From the NCBI GenBank assembly GCA_905331475.1, contig CAJNYU010000501.1:79081-143080 (forward strand): a stretch of 64,000 nucleotides of DNA, written 5' to 3'. Every line of letters starts with the position of its first letter. The stretch's first letter is position 1. The notes below the pieces were generated by a model, which saw only the letters and a program-made list of their open reading frames with translations, was not told the origin of the DNA and made no database searches. The translations under genes and the position numbers were made by a program. This DNA comes from Rotaria socialis. Its lineage: Eukaryota; Rotifera; Eurotatoria; Philodinida; Philodinidae. Shown here piece by piece: positions 29,601 to 42,210 of this stretch.

Positions 29601-31219
29601 GGCTAACGCTTTTAGTTAATTAACGTCGTTAATTAACTCGCATTAAATTAAATGGCTCACCGCTAATTGAGAGCAGTATTAAGTACTCAGAACTATTGAT
29701 ATTAATCAATATTTATTTAGGTATCAACTGTTGATTATTACACTTATGAACCTGCATCAATGAATAATCCAGCAGAACGTTTACTTAAACATGTTATTAG
29801 ATATTCAAATGGAAATTTAACAACGTTTGACAAACCAAAAACAATCAACAGTCGTGAACAAGTGTTCAAGTAAGAGGGAAATGTTTTTCAATAATATATT
29901 TATTAAAGAAAATCAAATATAGATACCATTTGGAACATGCTGCTGTCACGTGTCAATCAATAATAGCATCATTTCTTGGTCAAACTCATATGATACAAGC
30001 AATACGTGGAAGAGATAATTTCTGTTTTGCTTTAATTGATACAATTATTGGTAAGTTAACGCATGAAAACATTTCTTTAAACTGTATTTTTTCCTAGGTG
30101 AAAAAGAGGAACTACAAAGTTCAGAAAAACAAGACTTAATATCTATGTATACTTGTATTTCCAAGAGCGTTGATGAATTAGAAGAAGAATTAATTCATGA
30201 TACTATAAAACGAGTGCTGAATTATGAACAAAAATCTGATAAAAAACGGTTAACTTATATTTTTGATCGTACATGGTATACAGATATATGTGATACAATT
30301 AAACAATTATCATCAGAAAAAGTACAAGAATTCATTAATGATAAAACGCAATGGAATGATGAAACCAAACAAATTCTATCTCTTATTAGTCGAATTGTTA
30401 AACAGAAAGAATTAGATCCAAATGAAGTAAGCTAAGATTTAGACATATGTTGAGAACGAAGAGAAGATTGTACTAATTATGAGATCGAGTACTCTTGACA
30501 AATAAAAATTGAGAACAACATTGCCATAACGAGGAAATAAACGACGATAGCGATCAGTTTCTCGAAGTAGCGAAAGTTCTCGGAAAGATTTAGACACATG
30601 ACAGAGGCTTGTCTTTAAATAGTTTCGACTACATGTGGTGAAAAATCCTTTTGTGAAAGGAGTAATAGTAAAATCATAATCTATAAAACACTAATCTCAA
30701 TACACATTATTTACGCAGGCATAAGTTAGGCTTATTTTCTCAAATATACAATCATGTGATAGCAGTATGACAGAGAACATAGTTAAAATCAAATGCATGG
30801 GAGATGATGAACGACAACACTATTTTCATTTTCATTTTCTCATACGCTTACGAATGGAAATTAAATAAGATAAAATATCCCAGTTTGATTATTCACTAAT
30901 CATCTCCTTAACTATTCGCGTTATTTATACATGTACATTCATATGATCTATTTGTAGTACATCGAAGGGCTCTTGCCACTCATGATAGAATTCGATCCAA
31001 CAGCAGAAGAGCATGTTCAAAATAATTTATGGGCTGGCGTTGAACCATTGATACAAAGTAAATTTCTCCTAGATGCTTTTTGTTCGTCTCATTTTGAAAA
31101 ATTACATTCTAGCCATCGATCGATCAATATGGCAACAACCATCATCTGATGTAATTAAAATCTTCTACGATTGGTTGAATCTTGCCTATGAACTCAAGAC
31201 ATTTTCGAAAGCTCAATAA
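23635..31219 (+). CDS. EFCAB5: Large multi-exon protein with EF-hand-like and GAF-like regions, probably EFCAB5
   Basis: Sixteen in-phase exons: 23635-24196, 24861-24969, 25023-25178, 25237-25336, 25391-25615, 25666-25707, 25787-25989, 27445-27601, 28142-28290, 28336-28610, 28680-29010, 29721-29869, 29923-30050, 30098-30426, 30958-31057 and 31113-31219. The first exon opens after TTTTAG without an ATG, so the 5' end is missing. Landmarks include LLKTLFFDWNVPERGWIQTK, a Glu/Gln-rich linker, a degenerate EF-hand-like segment (LFEKMNTTCTGVIKIEQLTN), and a GAF-like stretch from LSIYIALLNDDRNQLRYVAT to AYGLLGIDTIQDKKE. The order fits the cilium-associated EFCAB5 family as I remember it; the structure is certain, the name less so. 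Introns 25990-27444 and 29011-29720 carry transposable elements. Confidence 0.6.
26041..27092. mobile_element. Outer inverted-repeat element with TGATCAGT subterminal repeats
   Basis: Inside an EFCAB5-type intron. The motif TGATCAGT(A/G)AA occurs about five times at 26041-26160, and its complement ACTGATCA recurs near 26931-27085 in mirror orientation. The outermost 30 bases (26041-26078) pair with 27057-27090 at roughly 85% identity. Arrays of short subterminal repeats are typical of transposase-binding ends. A 34-codon beginning at 26766 on the minus strand (MEVVQVVQYESDISDKEV) could be a leftover transposase N-terminus; that part is speculation. A second element (26222-26672) lies nested within it. 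Confidence 0.55.
26222..26672. mobile_element. Nested palindromic GC-rich element with internal 134-bp duplication
   Basis: The ends CCCAGGTCGACTGATCCGAC and GTCGGATTGCTCGACCTGGG are imperfect inverted repeats. The interior is built of TCGGATCC-type words in both orientations, so much of it can fold on itself. A 134-bp segment is present twice (26271-26404 and 26406-26539), separated by a single N at 26405 and differing at only a few bases. It is much richer in GC than its surroundings. No ORF of its own was recognised. Confidence 0.6.
29097..29489 (+). mobile_element. Repeat family B, copy 1, in EFCAB5-type intron
   Basis: About 393 bp with ends TCAAGGGGAAAAGG and CTTTTCCCCCTTA as terminal inverted repeats, flanked by AGTAGG-like sequence on both sides (possible target duplication). 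The same sequence recurs in reverse orientation at 38558-38958, including words such as TTTCCTTCTCAAGATAATGAA, GATGGAATTTCCATCTGAAT and AAGGAAACATTTGTTTG. Its location in an intron longer than most of its neighbours supports recent insertion. Non-coding. Confidence 0.7.
29505..29645. repeat. TTAACG/GTTAAC-rich cluster
   Basis: About ten copies of TTAACG or its complement occur in 140 bp, next to the family B element. A similar but weaker cluster (GTTAATGCT, GTTAGCATTAAGTTAACG) lies at 34756-34825. Origin unknown; it may be a degenerate tandem repeat or the end of another element. Confidence 0.4.
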
Positions 31220-31314
31220 ATCAAAATATAATTTTTTTAAATAAATTTTTATTCTTTTTACTTAATACAAGAATACTAACAAAAAATATATATCTGACAA
31301 AGATGAACATCTGA

Positions 31315-34005
31315 TTATAGTCGAAGAATCTGAATATGTAAATGATCATTTAAAATAGTGCCATTGCTAATATCATCATCAGTTTTGCTTAAGAATATTT
31401 TTGCATATGTTCCACTTGCATTATTTATCATTGTTGAATCTTGATTTTTAACCAATCGACCAATATTTATTGCACATACAGAATCAATAAACTATTAAAA
31501 GACAATGAAAATTTAATTAATCAACGAATGTATTCATAATTTAGACAATAATAAATGTGGAAACTTCGGATTTCATCCGAGAGTTATGTGTACTGCAAAA
31601 AGTGCATGCGACATATGAGTCATTCTAGAATGTCTGAACACGAAAATTGTCATGAGAAACTAGGCAATTTGATTTCTGGATGCAGTTTTTGTGCATTTTG
31701 AGACGTTTTTCAGGCGATGTTTCGTTACAAAGCTATGACTTAGTTCAAAACTAATATCAGATTTAGAATCAGCGTTAAAAACTGAGTCGATTTAAATATG
31801 TTGTTGATAATTCTGAGAAAAAGTTTTCTTTGAAAAATCCCCGTACCCCTCCTCAGGGATGGTCTGATCAAAAATGACAATTTTTTCGATAACTCAGCCA
31901 TTTCTTGACAGATCCTTTTCATCTTCAAACTCGACCTAGATATTGATGAGATAATTCTGTGCACAAAATTTCAGCTCAATCGAATGTAATTGTGAAGAGT
32001 TATCGAATAAACGGACGGCCGGACACACTGACCGATTCTATAGTGTACTCTTTTTTTTTGAGTACACAAAAAATACTCTCAATCTCCATCAGTGAGAATG
32101 ATTTCTTTTTGATGGCAAAAGACTTTTTTCAACTTTTCATTCATAAAAACAGAGATCAGGCCCAACAGGTTCCAACGTTTCCTCCTGTGTTAAGCTATCA
32201 TTTCTATAAGGATATCACAAGTGATTGAAACTTAGCTTCTCCTATTATTCTGCCAATGAGAACATGACCAAATTAGATGGAGTACAATGGACTGAAGATA
32301 TTGAACAATTCTATCGTTCAATTCCTCGCGTATTTCTATAATTTCATGTCCTTCTTACTTTAATAAATGGCCGAAGATCCGAAGAAGTAATAAATAAATG
32401 AGGTAACGAATCGATCTTTGCATATTGCATTGCTTGTTCATATTCAATTGAAACTGATTCATTTGGTGGAATTAATGGATAGAATCTATTCGAAGAAACG
32501 GATACAGATTATGATTTGAAGTGAATTTTTGACTACATACGTATGTTGTTGAAATAAATGACGAATCAATCGACACATACGTTCAGTTGTTTGATTTCTA
32601 TTTTAGATAATTTCTTTTTCTTAAATTATGATTTCTTTTTATAAACATACAAACTAATTTCTTCTGAACTTAAATGACAAAGAATATCTGTTGATGTTAT
32701 TGCACATTGAAGGCCATCGATTGATACAAATGATGGTTCACAACCGTAGAGAATTGCCTAAGAAATATATTTATTATTATTATTTTTTGTATTCTAATTT
32801 TAGCAAACCAAATCTTTATTGTCATTGATTGTAAATGGACTTAATGGATAAATTAAATCATGATGAATATCGCGTAGTGATGGAATAAGTATTGTTTTTA
32901 TTCGAAAACTGAAATAAATACAAACGTTACTATTGCAAATATAATTATTCTCAAATTTCTTATTTAGATCGAGAAAAACAATATCTGTTATTCGATTCGG
33001 GAATAAATTTTTACGTCGGATAAAGGATCAGATAAAAAAATCCCATGGGAATTTTTCATTTAAGTTAGAAATAAATCATTTTCTCTATTCAAAAGAAAAA
33101 TCAAACTAATTTTGACTGGCATTATCGAAATTTATTCTTGAATTCTAGTATAAAATTATGTTTCTGATGATGATCTATTTGTATATTAATTAATGCATTA
33201 CCTTTTAATTTTTTCTATCAAGTCTTGGAACACTTGTTCGTAAGTTTTATCCTGTAAATTTTGTACATATGAAGAACGTTCATCAATAAATGGACCCAGC
33301 TAAAATAGAATTTCTATTGCATAAATATCATCCTTCGAAAACAATAAAATACCAAAATTAATGATTGAACTGAAGGATCTTCTTCAGCTCGTCGTAGAAG
33401 TTCTTCGAATGCACTTAAATTGCCATTGGCAAGTAAAAACGGACCGGAAGCAATCATAAAATTCAAATCAGTTTTAACTTTTGTTTCAATTGGACGTGGA
33501 ACCAATGGTGGCTAAACAAACGTATTTTGAATTTCGTCTCAAAACTTCTTCTCTTTTTTTAGTATTTACATCTGTTAATTGTTTAGCATGAAAACATCCA
33601 TCATTTGTATAGATACCAGAAACAAGTACAATCTAGATTAATATAGAAAAATAAATCTTGAATATCAATTGAACTCTCTGTACTTGTCCCGGAAATAATG
33701 AATAACTAGGTAACGATGAGACATCAAGTCGAACACGATTACATTTTGATGTTCGCGAGGAACCTTCAAGTACAATCGATTGACCATTTAGTTGACCAGC
33801 TGAATCACATACAACACGACCAACAAGATGCACTTCATCCTAGTGAATATAAAATTTATATAAATAGCTAAAATTTTACTTTCAATAAGTTTTACTTGAA
33901 CACCATTTCCAATTGGATAAAGAAGAACTTGTGATTTTTCACTTTCTTTATCATTGAGAGTGCTTAAAAATAAATCCTCAAATTCTTCAATTTGTTTGTT
34001 TAAAA
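31315..34005 (-). CDS. POLA2: DNA polymerase alpha subunit B (POLA2), N-terminal part not found
   Basis: Exons on the minus strand: 34005-33896, 33839-33684, 33632-33570, 33511-33353, 33299-33202, 32908-32809, 32757-32651, 32597-32541, 32485-32359 and 31491-31315. Diagnostic blocks are LVGRVVCDSAGQLN, SLPSYSLFPGQ, LGPFIDERSS, ILIPSLRDIHHDLIYP, CAITSTDILCHLSSEEI, FYPLIPPN and LFITSSDLRPFIK. Together these cover the OB fold and the inactive phosphoesterase-like domain. The protein is the B subunit of the primase-polymerase complex that starts DNA synthesis. The first ~200 residues of the family are missing: upstream lie an orphan exon-like stretch and a GC-rich repeat. The last intron (31492-32358) is expanded. 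The 3' end is convergent with the gene ending at 31219, only 95 bp away. Confidence 0.88.
31530..32330. repeat. Probable repeat insertion in last POLA2 intron
   Basis: This intron is about 870 bp, far longer than most in this gene. The inserted sequence contains a hairpin around 32042-32067 (GTGTACTC, T run, GAGTACAC). It also has text such as CAAAATTTCAGCTCAATCGA that resembles, loosely, 40590-40720 in another intron. No coding frame was recognised. Boundaries are approximate. Confidence 0.35.
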
Positions 34006-34069
34006 CTATTAAAGAGAAAAATTACGAAATTTCATAGAAAAATAGCCTGTTAGACAAAATTAGTTGTTT

Positions 34070-34265
34070 ATTCTGAATTCTATCATTCTTAGAATATTGA
34101 ACTAATATTTTCAATCCAAACATACGCTAATGAATCATATTTACAAACACCACATGCCGATTCATATAGTATATTCTCTTTAGAATTATCATATATAATT
34201 AAATCACGTCAAAATTCATCAGTTGAAAAGTGAAAATGAATCTCTTCTAAAATTTTTATATGCAT
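34070..34265 (-). pseudogene. Orphan exon-like fragment with one TGA
   Basis: Read on the minus strand from about 34262, one frame gives EEIHFHFSTDEF, a TGA, then RDLIIYDNSKENILYESACG followed by CKYDSLAYVWIENISSIF. The amino-acid composition is far more protein-like than the AT-rich background, but it does not match the N-terminal domain of POLA2 that I remember and its junction to the next exon is out of phase. It may be a decayed exon of POLA2 or of another gene. Confidence 0.3.
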
Positions 34266-34309
34266 AAAACTGAATTCAACAGTCTCAAAATGACTTCAAG
34301 ACTTCGCGA

Positions 34310-34745
34310 TAGAGGTGTCAGCCGAAGGGTTGAACGGCGGCGGCGGGCAACAATTTTCAATTTTTAAAGATTTCCAGCGGCTCGTTATTTGAATGAGTAA
34401 TGTGTTCAGCGGCGGCTGCTACAAATTCTTAAATTTTTTTCCACAGCGGCGACGTCGGTTGATATTTGCAAGTCCTTATGAGACAGCGGCGGCTGAGATA
34501 AAAATTCGCTAATGAAAATTAAAAGAAAAATGTTCGATTCGATCGCATATGTATTGATGTCAGCGGCGGTGGATGATGCCACCAAAAATTTTTATCTCTT
34601 GTAGCGGCGCAACGGCTAAACTTGTTTTTCGCAGCGGCGGCTCCCCAAAAATTCTTAAAATTACCAGCAATTTGGTGGCGGCGGCGGCTGATATTATAGA
34701 AAACTGGGCTACTGCGGCGGCTCAGCTGCACGGCTGACACCTCTA
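34310..34745. mobile_element. GC-rich element with CGGCGG subrepeats and terminal inverted repeats
   Basis: The terminal repeats are TAGAGGTGTCAGCCG and CGGCTGACACCTCTA, perfect over 15 bases, 436 bp apart. The interior carries about ten CAGCGGCGGCTGA-like words dispersed among AT-rich spacers, a strong compositional contrast. It sits between the divergently arranged POLA2 and GAPDH-like genes, neither of which has a visible start codon, so it may have landed in or between their 5' regions. Non-autonomous; superfamily not determined. Confidence 0.65.
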
Positions 34746-34830
34746 AAAACACAAGTGTTAATGCTATTGTCTTTGAGTTGTAACATAAAGCTATTGGTGT
34801 TAGCATTAAGTTAACGAACGCTAATGCTAA

Positions 34831-36332
<1,502 letters not shown>

Positions 36333-37080
36333 GCTTGCAGTAATAAAATAGTAAAAAGTATTTGTTTTCTTGTAGAAAACAAATAATAAAATTATTAAAA
36401 AAATCACTTACTGCTTTCTTTTGATATTTTAATTGAATAATATAATATAATATCTGAAGCACTTTGAGCTTCAACACACTTCATTTATAAAAACCTTAAT
36501 ATGTTTCAAGCATTTTATATTTTTTTAAACAACATTTTATTTCAAACTCTAGTGGATCCTCATGTTAACTGTGATATATCGAATAATAGTACGAAACAAG
36601 GGAACGATCAGATATGCACCAGTTTCAGATTTAAACTGATCAACTAGTCACTTAACTAACACTACTCATTTAACTTAGTATTTGATTCTTTTTCGAAGTA
36701 AGTTTCATTGTATCAGTTTAATGCAATAAAAGAACTGATAAGTATCGAATTTGTTTTTTATCGCTTACTGATTTCATACTGATGCTTGTCTATATCACTA
36801 CTAATCATAATTCAATATATGTTCTTCTCTCTACTAGGTAGACATCAGTTTACTGGAACTGGGCATATCTAGAAATGATCAATTGTAATCTCAATTTCAA
36901 GCTAAGTCTAAAAAAAGAATTGGTGGCAAATTCTTGTGACCAAGTTTAAATGAAAACGAAATAGATAATTCTTGTTTTGATAAATGATGAATTGACATCA
37001 GTGGAGAAACGACTGACTCAATAAAAGGTAACTTTCCAGTGAGATAATATATGAGTTCACATTCGTCGTTTATATATTCG
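36333..37080. other. Intergenic
   Basis: This is the 3' flank of the GAPDH-like gene and the 5' side of the F-box/LRR-family gene. No F-box exon is visible although one would be expected here. Confidence 0.45.
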
Positions 37081-38027
37081 AATTGGAAATTCATGGTTTC
37101 TTGAAAATATTATTTCACAAATACCTAATCTCGAACAAATGTCAGTGCAATTTCATACTACATTAAGATTCGATTTATCATGGAAATCGAATGTTGAAAT
37201 AATGAAACAATCAAATGGAAATTGGTTGAACAAAGTAATAATGAAATATATCATCTTTTTTATTTGAAAAATGCTTTTCTTTTTAATAATTGAATCTATT
37301 CTTTTGTTTTTAGTTACCAAAGTTAAGATATTTTAGTTTAAAAACTTTTATTGATGATGACTGGGAATTTATTTATTTGAAATGGCTTCTCAATAATTTA
37401 AATTATGTTGAAAAACTTCAACTTCATCTTAAAAATGATCGACTCGATGAAAGAAAATCTCAAGAGATATGGAAATCATTGATTGATGCAAATTTCATTC
37501 GTCAAAATTGTTTACCTGATCGAATAAAGAATTTAAGTAATTTCGATTTCTATATTTGTTCACAACGTCAATTGCCATTCAATGATATAGAAAAAATAAC
37601 AAATTCATTTAAAAATCATTCTTTTTTTCTTGATCATCAATGGACAAATGTTAATTGTTTTATTGATCCAATAATGTTATCTCAACATATTTTCTCTTGT
37701 TTTACAAATAATTTTCGATTTTCTCATAATTTTATGTAAGATATTTTTCTTTATGAAAACGTGAAGAACTTTTTAATTGCATGAAATTCTTTTCTTTTAG
37801 TAAGTATTCAAATGTTTTCAATTGGCCACATATTGGCGATATCTGGTGTAATTTACATCCATCACTTTCTTTAATTCTTCAAGGAGTTAATCAATTAACT
37901 CCTAATCTTTCTTGCATCAAAGTATACACAAGTAAATTGTTTTTTCATTTCAATGTTTTTCATCTTCATCACTAAATAGATTCGTGAACAAATTTACATG
38001 TTCACTGTGCCTTAGAATCGCGTCTTT

Positions 38028-38145
38028 TTGATTGCGGACGTTTTTTCTTAATTGTTGGAAAAAAACGTCCGCAAAGTAGAAACAGGGGGAGAGAGACAAA
38101 AATAGTCGCAGAGTGGAAAATGTACGCATTGCGGAATCAAAGGAA
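38028..38145 (-). mobile_element. MITE family A, reverse-oriented copy
   Basis: GATTGCGGACG..., CCGCAAAGTAGAAACAGGGG, GAGAGACAAAAATAGTCGCA and GAGTGGAAAATGT are the reverse complement of the family A copies at 1-151 and 38257-38408. It lies 112 bp upstream of the complete copy, pointing the other way. Confidence 0.65.
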
Positions 38146-38256
38146 AATTGATATTTTAAGATGATTCATGCAAATAGGTGTACTGAATAATATCAACTGT
38201 TTCGAGCTAGTCTAGTGTTGTTCATCACATGTCATCCTGGCCATTTTATAAGCATN

Positions 38257-38408
38257 CATTTATTCTAAAGGGCTACAGCTTGTTTGCGGACATTTTCCAC
38301 TCTGCGACTATTTTTGTCTCTTTCCCCATGTTTCTACTTTTCGGACATTTTCTTTTGATTGGAGGAATAAAATATCCGCAATCAAGCTGTAGCCCTTTAG
38401 AATAAATG
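38257..38408 (+). mobile_element. MITE family A, complete copy
   Basis: A 152-bp element bounded by perfect 26-base inverted repeats: the left arm contains CTAAAGGGCTACAGCTTG, the right arm CAAGCTGTAGCCCTTTAG, each continuing into CATTTATT/AATAAATG. Inside lies the family core GCGGACATTTTCCACTC. There is a single N at 38256, just outside the left arm. No coding capacity. Confidence 0.75.
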
Positions 38409-38557
38409 GTGACTCTGCTTTTGTTTTGATAGTTTACGCGTTATATTTTTATTAAAAGATTTGCTGTTTTATTTGAGACAATAAGAGTAAGTTTTAATTG
38501 AAAAACTATTGATCCATTCGTCTTTACATAACAGCAGAATGTGTTATACCATAAACA

Positions 38558-38958
38558 TCAAGGGGAAAACGGTGGATCTTTTGGGATTTTAAATCCGGAA
38601 AAATGCAAAAATTGAAAAGCATTCCCCTTGTGGATGACGTAGTTTCGAGCTGAAACTCTGCCCATATATAGGTTTCATGCTCCATGGAAGATCCTAAAAG
38701 TTTCAACCCGAACAACTGTTTCCTTCTTAAAATATTGAATTTTCAAAAACAAACTCAATTTTCTGATCGTGTCGTGAAATGAGCATTGCTTGCGAATTCA
38801 TTATCTTGAGAAGGAAACATCCGTTTGCGCTGAAAACTTTAGGGTATTCTAAGAATCATGAGATCTACACATGGAAAAAAATTCAGATGGAAATTCCATC
38901 ATTCATGGTTTGGATTTTTGAATTTTCAAAATTCCCAAATTCGTTGTTTCCCCCTTGA
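38558..38958 (-). mobile_element. Repeat family B, copy 2
   Basis: Reverse complement of the element at 29097-29489, about 401 bp, ends TCAAGGGGAAAAC and GTTTCCCCCTTGA. It lies in an intron of the F-box/LRR-family remnant. Two copies in opposite orientation within 10 kb define the family and its ends. Confidence 0.7.
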
Positions 38959-41449
38959 TAAACACCAAAATTCATTCAGGAATTGAATATTTTCGGAAGA
39001 AAAACAACGACAAAAGTCAAGGTTTTCAAAGTTGTGCAATGCTAATTTTGATCTCGCTGTTGTCTAGAAGAGGAAAGGTAGACTTCAACGCTCGTCATAA
39101 GACATATTAAGGATGGCATAGGCTTCAAAAGATTTGCTGAACTTCATAGGACTTCATGAGTGAAGTAGTTGTTCTTTCTTCCTCAGGCGTCTAAAGATGA
39201 ATGGTTACGAAGTTTTCGAGTAAAACTTACTTTTTTATGTGGAATTAAACAGCAAATCTGTTGATAAAAAACTAAAGCGTCAACTATTAAAAAAACAGAA
39301 AGAGTGCCATATGAAATAAACACTGTGATCACCATTCATTCTGGACACCCACATTAATTTTTTTCTGTCTTTAGTTCAGAACAAATAAGAAAATTAGAAA
39401 GAATTCATGTTGAGAACGAGAATTTCTGAAGAATGTTAGTTTATCTTGTTTTCTACTGAATCATATTAACGAATAGTAAAACAATATCTAAAATAAAGTT
39501 CTTGTTTTTTTTAAGGACGCAATGGAAGTGTTGACAAGTCGGATCTTCTAATGTCATTGGAAATCTTATTAAAAATGAGACAATACAAGGGAATTAATAT
39601 TCCTTTTCGAAATATTACAAAAATTCAATTTGGAACTCATTTTGATCGGATAAGCGGTTAGTGTTGATTTGATTTGATTTTTTTTGAGATTTCATATAAA
39701 CACACAACACTTTACCTTTGATTATAACCAAAACAAACTATCTATATCTTTTTATAATTTTAAATATCATTTATAGCAATTGTCATGAATGAATTTTTTC
39801 TTTTTTCTCTTAATATATGTATAATGAGTATATTAATGCGTACTTTATTATCATTAATACTGTGAAGAATTTATGTTATTAGTCATGGCAAGCAAACGAT
39901 TTATGTTAAATATTGATTAAGTACTATCTAGTTTAGTAATGAATATTGAAACTTTGTATTTGAAGCTTGCTGATCATTGAAAAATATCATTGTGTCTATC
40001 AAAGATCTCCATATGCTTGGATACATATGAGTGAATTGCAACTATGTGGTACCGTTACTGTTTGAGTAGTATTTCACTAATAACTTTCGCTTCACTCAAT
40101 CGATTCGAGTAATTTTTTTATACATTATGGCATCTGGTATGTCCCACTGGCACACAAAATGTCAACCCTGTAGCTCAGACCCGTGCTGAGTTGTAAGAGA
40201 TATATGACAGAAAAATGTTTATTTTTAATGACACGCGATAAGAAAAACAAATTTTTTGGGCTTTAAAAGAGCCAACGAAAAAAATACGGCATTAGGCTGT
40301 TTTGTACAGCGTTCGATGCTCTATCGAAATATATCATCGATTTGAATGGAATGATTTGTTCTTTCTTTAGTCTACCGTTCACACTATTTGACAGACACTT
40401 TCTTATTTTTGTGTAGAGTGACGGAAGCGTGGCTGCAGTTCTGTCGTTGAAATAGCTAGTGATGTGCAGATTATACTGAAAGAAAGATAACTCTTTAAAA
40501 AACAAAATTATTAGAAAAACTGCGTTTTATCAAATGTGTTTGTAGATAAAAAATAACAAGATTTTTCGAAAAAAAGGTCTTTAAACTCACTTTGTAGAGT
40601 GATGGTTTGAAAATTGAATCGTTCATAACTTCTTAATAAATCGCTCGATTTGGCTCAAACTTTCAGAGTAGATGTAGAACGATAAGTCGTATAAGCGATG
40701 AGAATTTCAGCTCTTATTCCTTTTCTGTTCTGGAGAAATTTGCATTATACTAAAACAATGAGGAGTGACGCTTTTTTGCAGGATACTTTCAGTATTGTTT
40801 GTTAAAAAGTAGAATTTTTGAGTGTGATTCAAATCAATAGTATACGTGAATGAAATACAAATGCATTGTGACCCTTTTTTGATTTCCTTCCCGCATAGTT
40901 TTGTGTCCTGGATCAACGGCAATACACACGGGTCTGTTTTGGGTTCAATAAACCTTTAGAGATATTTTATACGAACAACCTACCACCTACGCCACTATAT
41001 GCAGTTTTTCATGCTGAATCCAACAAACCCTTTTCTGGGTGTTTTACACCAAAATAAATAAATTAAAAAGTAAATCTTCATTGAAAAATGAAGCATTTAC
41101 CCACAACAAGGAAAAAATTGACTTTTCTGATAATTTTCTTTCAAAGAAAGGACTTAAAATTTTTCAATATAGTTATTCTTGCAGAACTCGCTGCGCTCTA
41201 TCAAACTACGTCAAAATATACCAAAAAAGAATTTAGTGCGATTTTCGAATTACGCACACCTTAAGTAAAAGAATCGCAGATTTTTACAGCTCATATCTCC
41301 CTTAATAATCAATAAAATGTTGGGAAAGTTTTGCTGTATACTATAGGCATAGAATATAATAAAATGCACTAGTCAAAAGTTGTTTAGGTTCGCTTTCAAT
41401 TTTTTCCACCAATTGCACCAAAAATTTGCAATTTACTCATCTATAGGGC

Positions 41450-42210
41450 GGGGGCAAAATTGAGATTTGGTCAAATTTTAAATTTGACCGGACAAAATTA
41501 AGATTTAATTAGAGATAAATTCAAACAATAGAAATAATTAAAATTAAAGTATAAGGACTTGTTTTTTTTTTATTAATGTTTATCCTTTTTTCCATAACAC
41601 ATTAAGAAATCAAAATAATTTTTAAGTTCATCGATCGTTGTTTTACGACCTCCATGAGAGACCGTTTGATGTACTTCACTTATTACATTATAATAGTTTT
41701 TATTTAAGAAGAAATGTTTTTTTTTTGATTTAATGCAATAAACAAGATCAACACCAGCAATGTTAGTTAAAATAAAATGACGCTTTACCCAGTAAATGAA
41801 TTTTGGTGAAAAACCTGATGGTTTACCCTTAGCTAATAATACACATTTGACAATATCATTATAAATATTTTGTTTTATTACGCTGTTATCTCTAATCTTT
41901 TGATCTAATAAATTAAAATGTTTTTCTAATTGTTCATAAAACTGCAATTCACTATTAGTTGTTTCGATGGTTGTTAAATTCGACTGGGACATTTTTTTTA
42001 TTAAATGATACTACGTAAATTTATGCTACATCTCGACGCAACCTCTAGAAAGGCAATTTCTCTTTTTTCTCAAATCCGTTTCACTTTTAGTGAAGCACGC
42101 GGTTGTTTGAATTCATCTCTAATCAAATCTTAATTTTGTCCGATCAAAATTAGAATCTCAATTTTGCCTGACAATTTTCTAGGTCATCTTGGGATTCCAA
42201 TTTTGCCCCC
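41450..42210. mobile_element. TIR transposon with truncated integrase-like gene
   Basis: Ends are GGGGGCAAAATTG (41450) and CAATTTTGCCCCC (to 42210). The inverted repeats continue for about 80-100 bp with gaps; both contain GGACAAAATTAAGATTT(A/G)ATTAGAGAT-type sequence running to TTCAAAC. The 761-bp element contains one 139-codon gene on the minus strand. It lies in the 4.4-kb intron of the F-box/LRR-family remnant. Short for an autonomous element, so probably a deletion derivative. Confidence 0.7.
41573..41992 (-). CDS. Truncated H2C2 integrase-like protein (Ginger/KRBA2 style)
   Basis: A 139-residue frame with a normal ATG (MSQSNLTTIETTNSELQF) ending at 41573. The C-terminal part, NVISEVHQTVSHGGRKTTID, carries the HxxxxHGG(R)xxT signature found in front of integrase cores of Ginger-type transposons and KRBA2-like host proteins; the preceding FIYWVKRHF block is also typical. 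The catalytic DDE core is absent because the frame stops soon after the zinc-binding half-motif, so it cannot transpose alone. It fills most of a terminal-inverted-repeat element. It may be a silent relic or a self-standing N-terminal DNA-binding fragment. Confidence 0.6.
   Translation of the reverse strand: MSQSNLTTIETTNSELQFYEQLEKHFNLLDQKIRDNSVIKQNIYNDIVKCVLLAKGKPSGFSPKFIYWVKRHFILTNIAGVDLVYCIKSKKKHFFLNKNYYNVISEVHQTVSHGGRKTTIDELKNYFDFLMCYGKKDKH

Noticed and set aside
36897..37094. 65-codon minus-strand frame between GAPDH-like and F-box/LRR genes
   Set aside because: It overlaps the first readable exon of the plus-strand F-box/LRR remnant and has no recognisable family.
41573..41992. Complete retroviral-type or retrotransposon integrase
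   Set aside because: No catalytic core, no reverse transcriptase or LTR nearby; the flanks are DNA-transposon-like inverted repeats.
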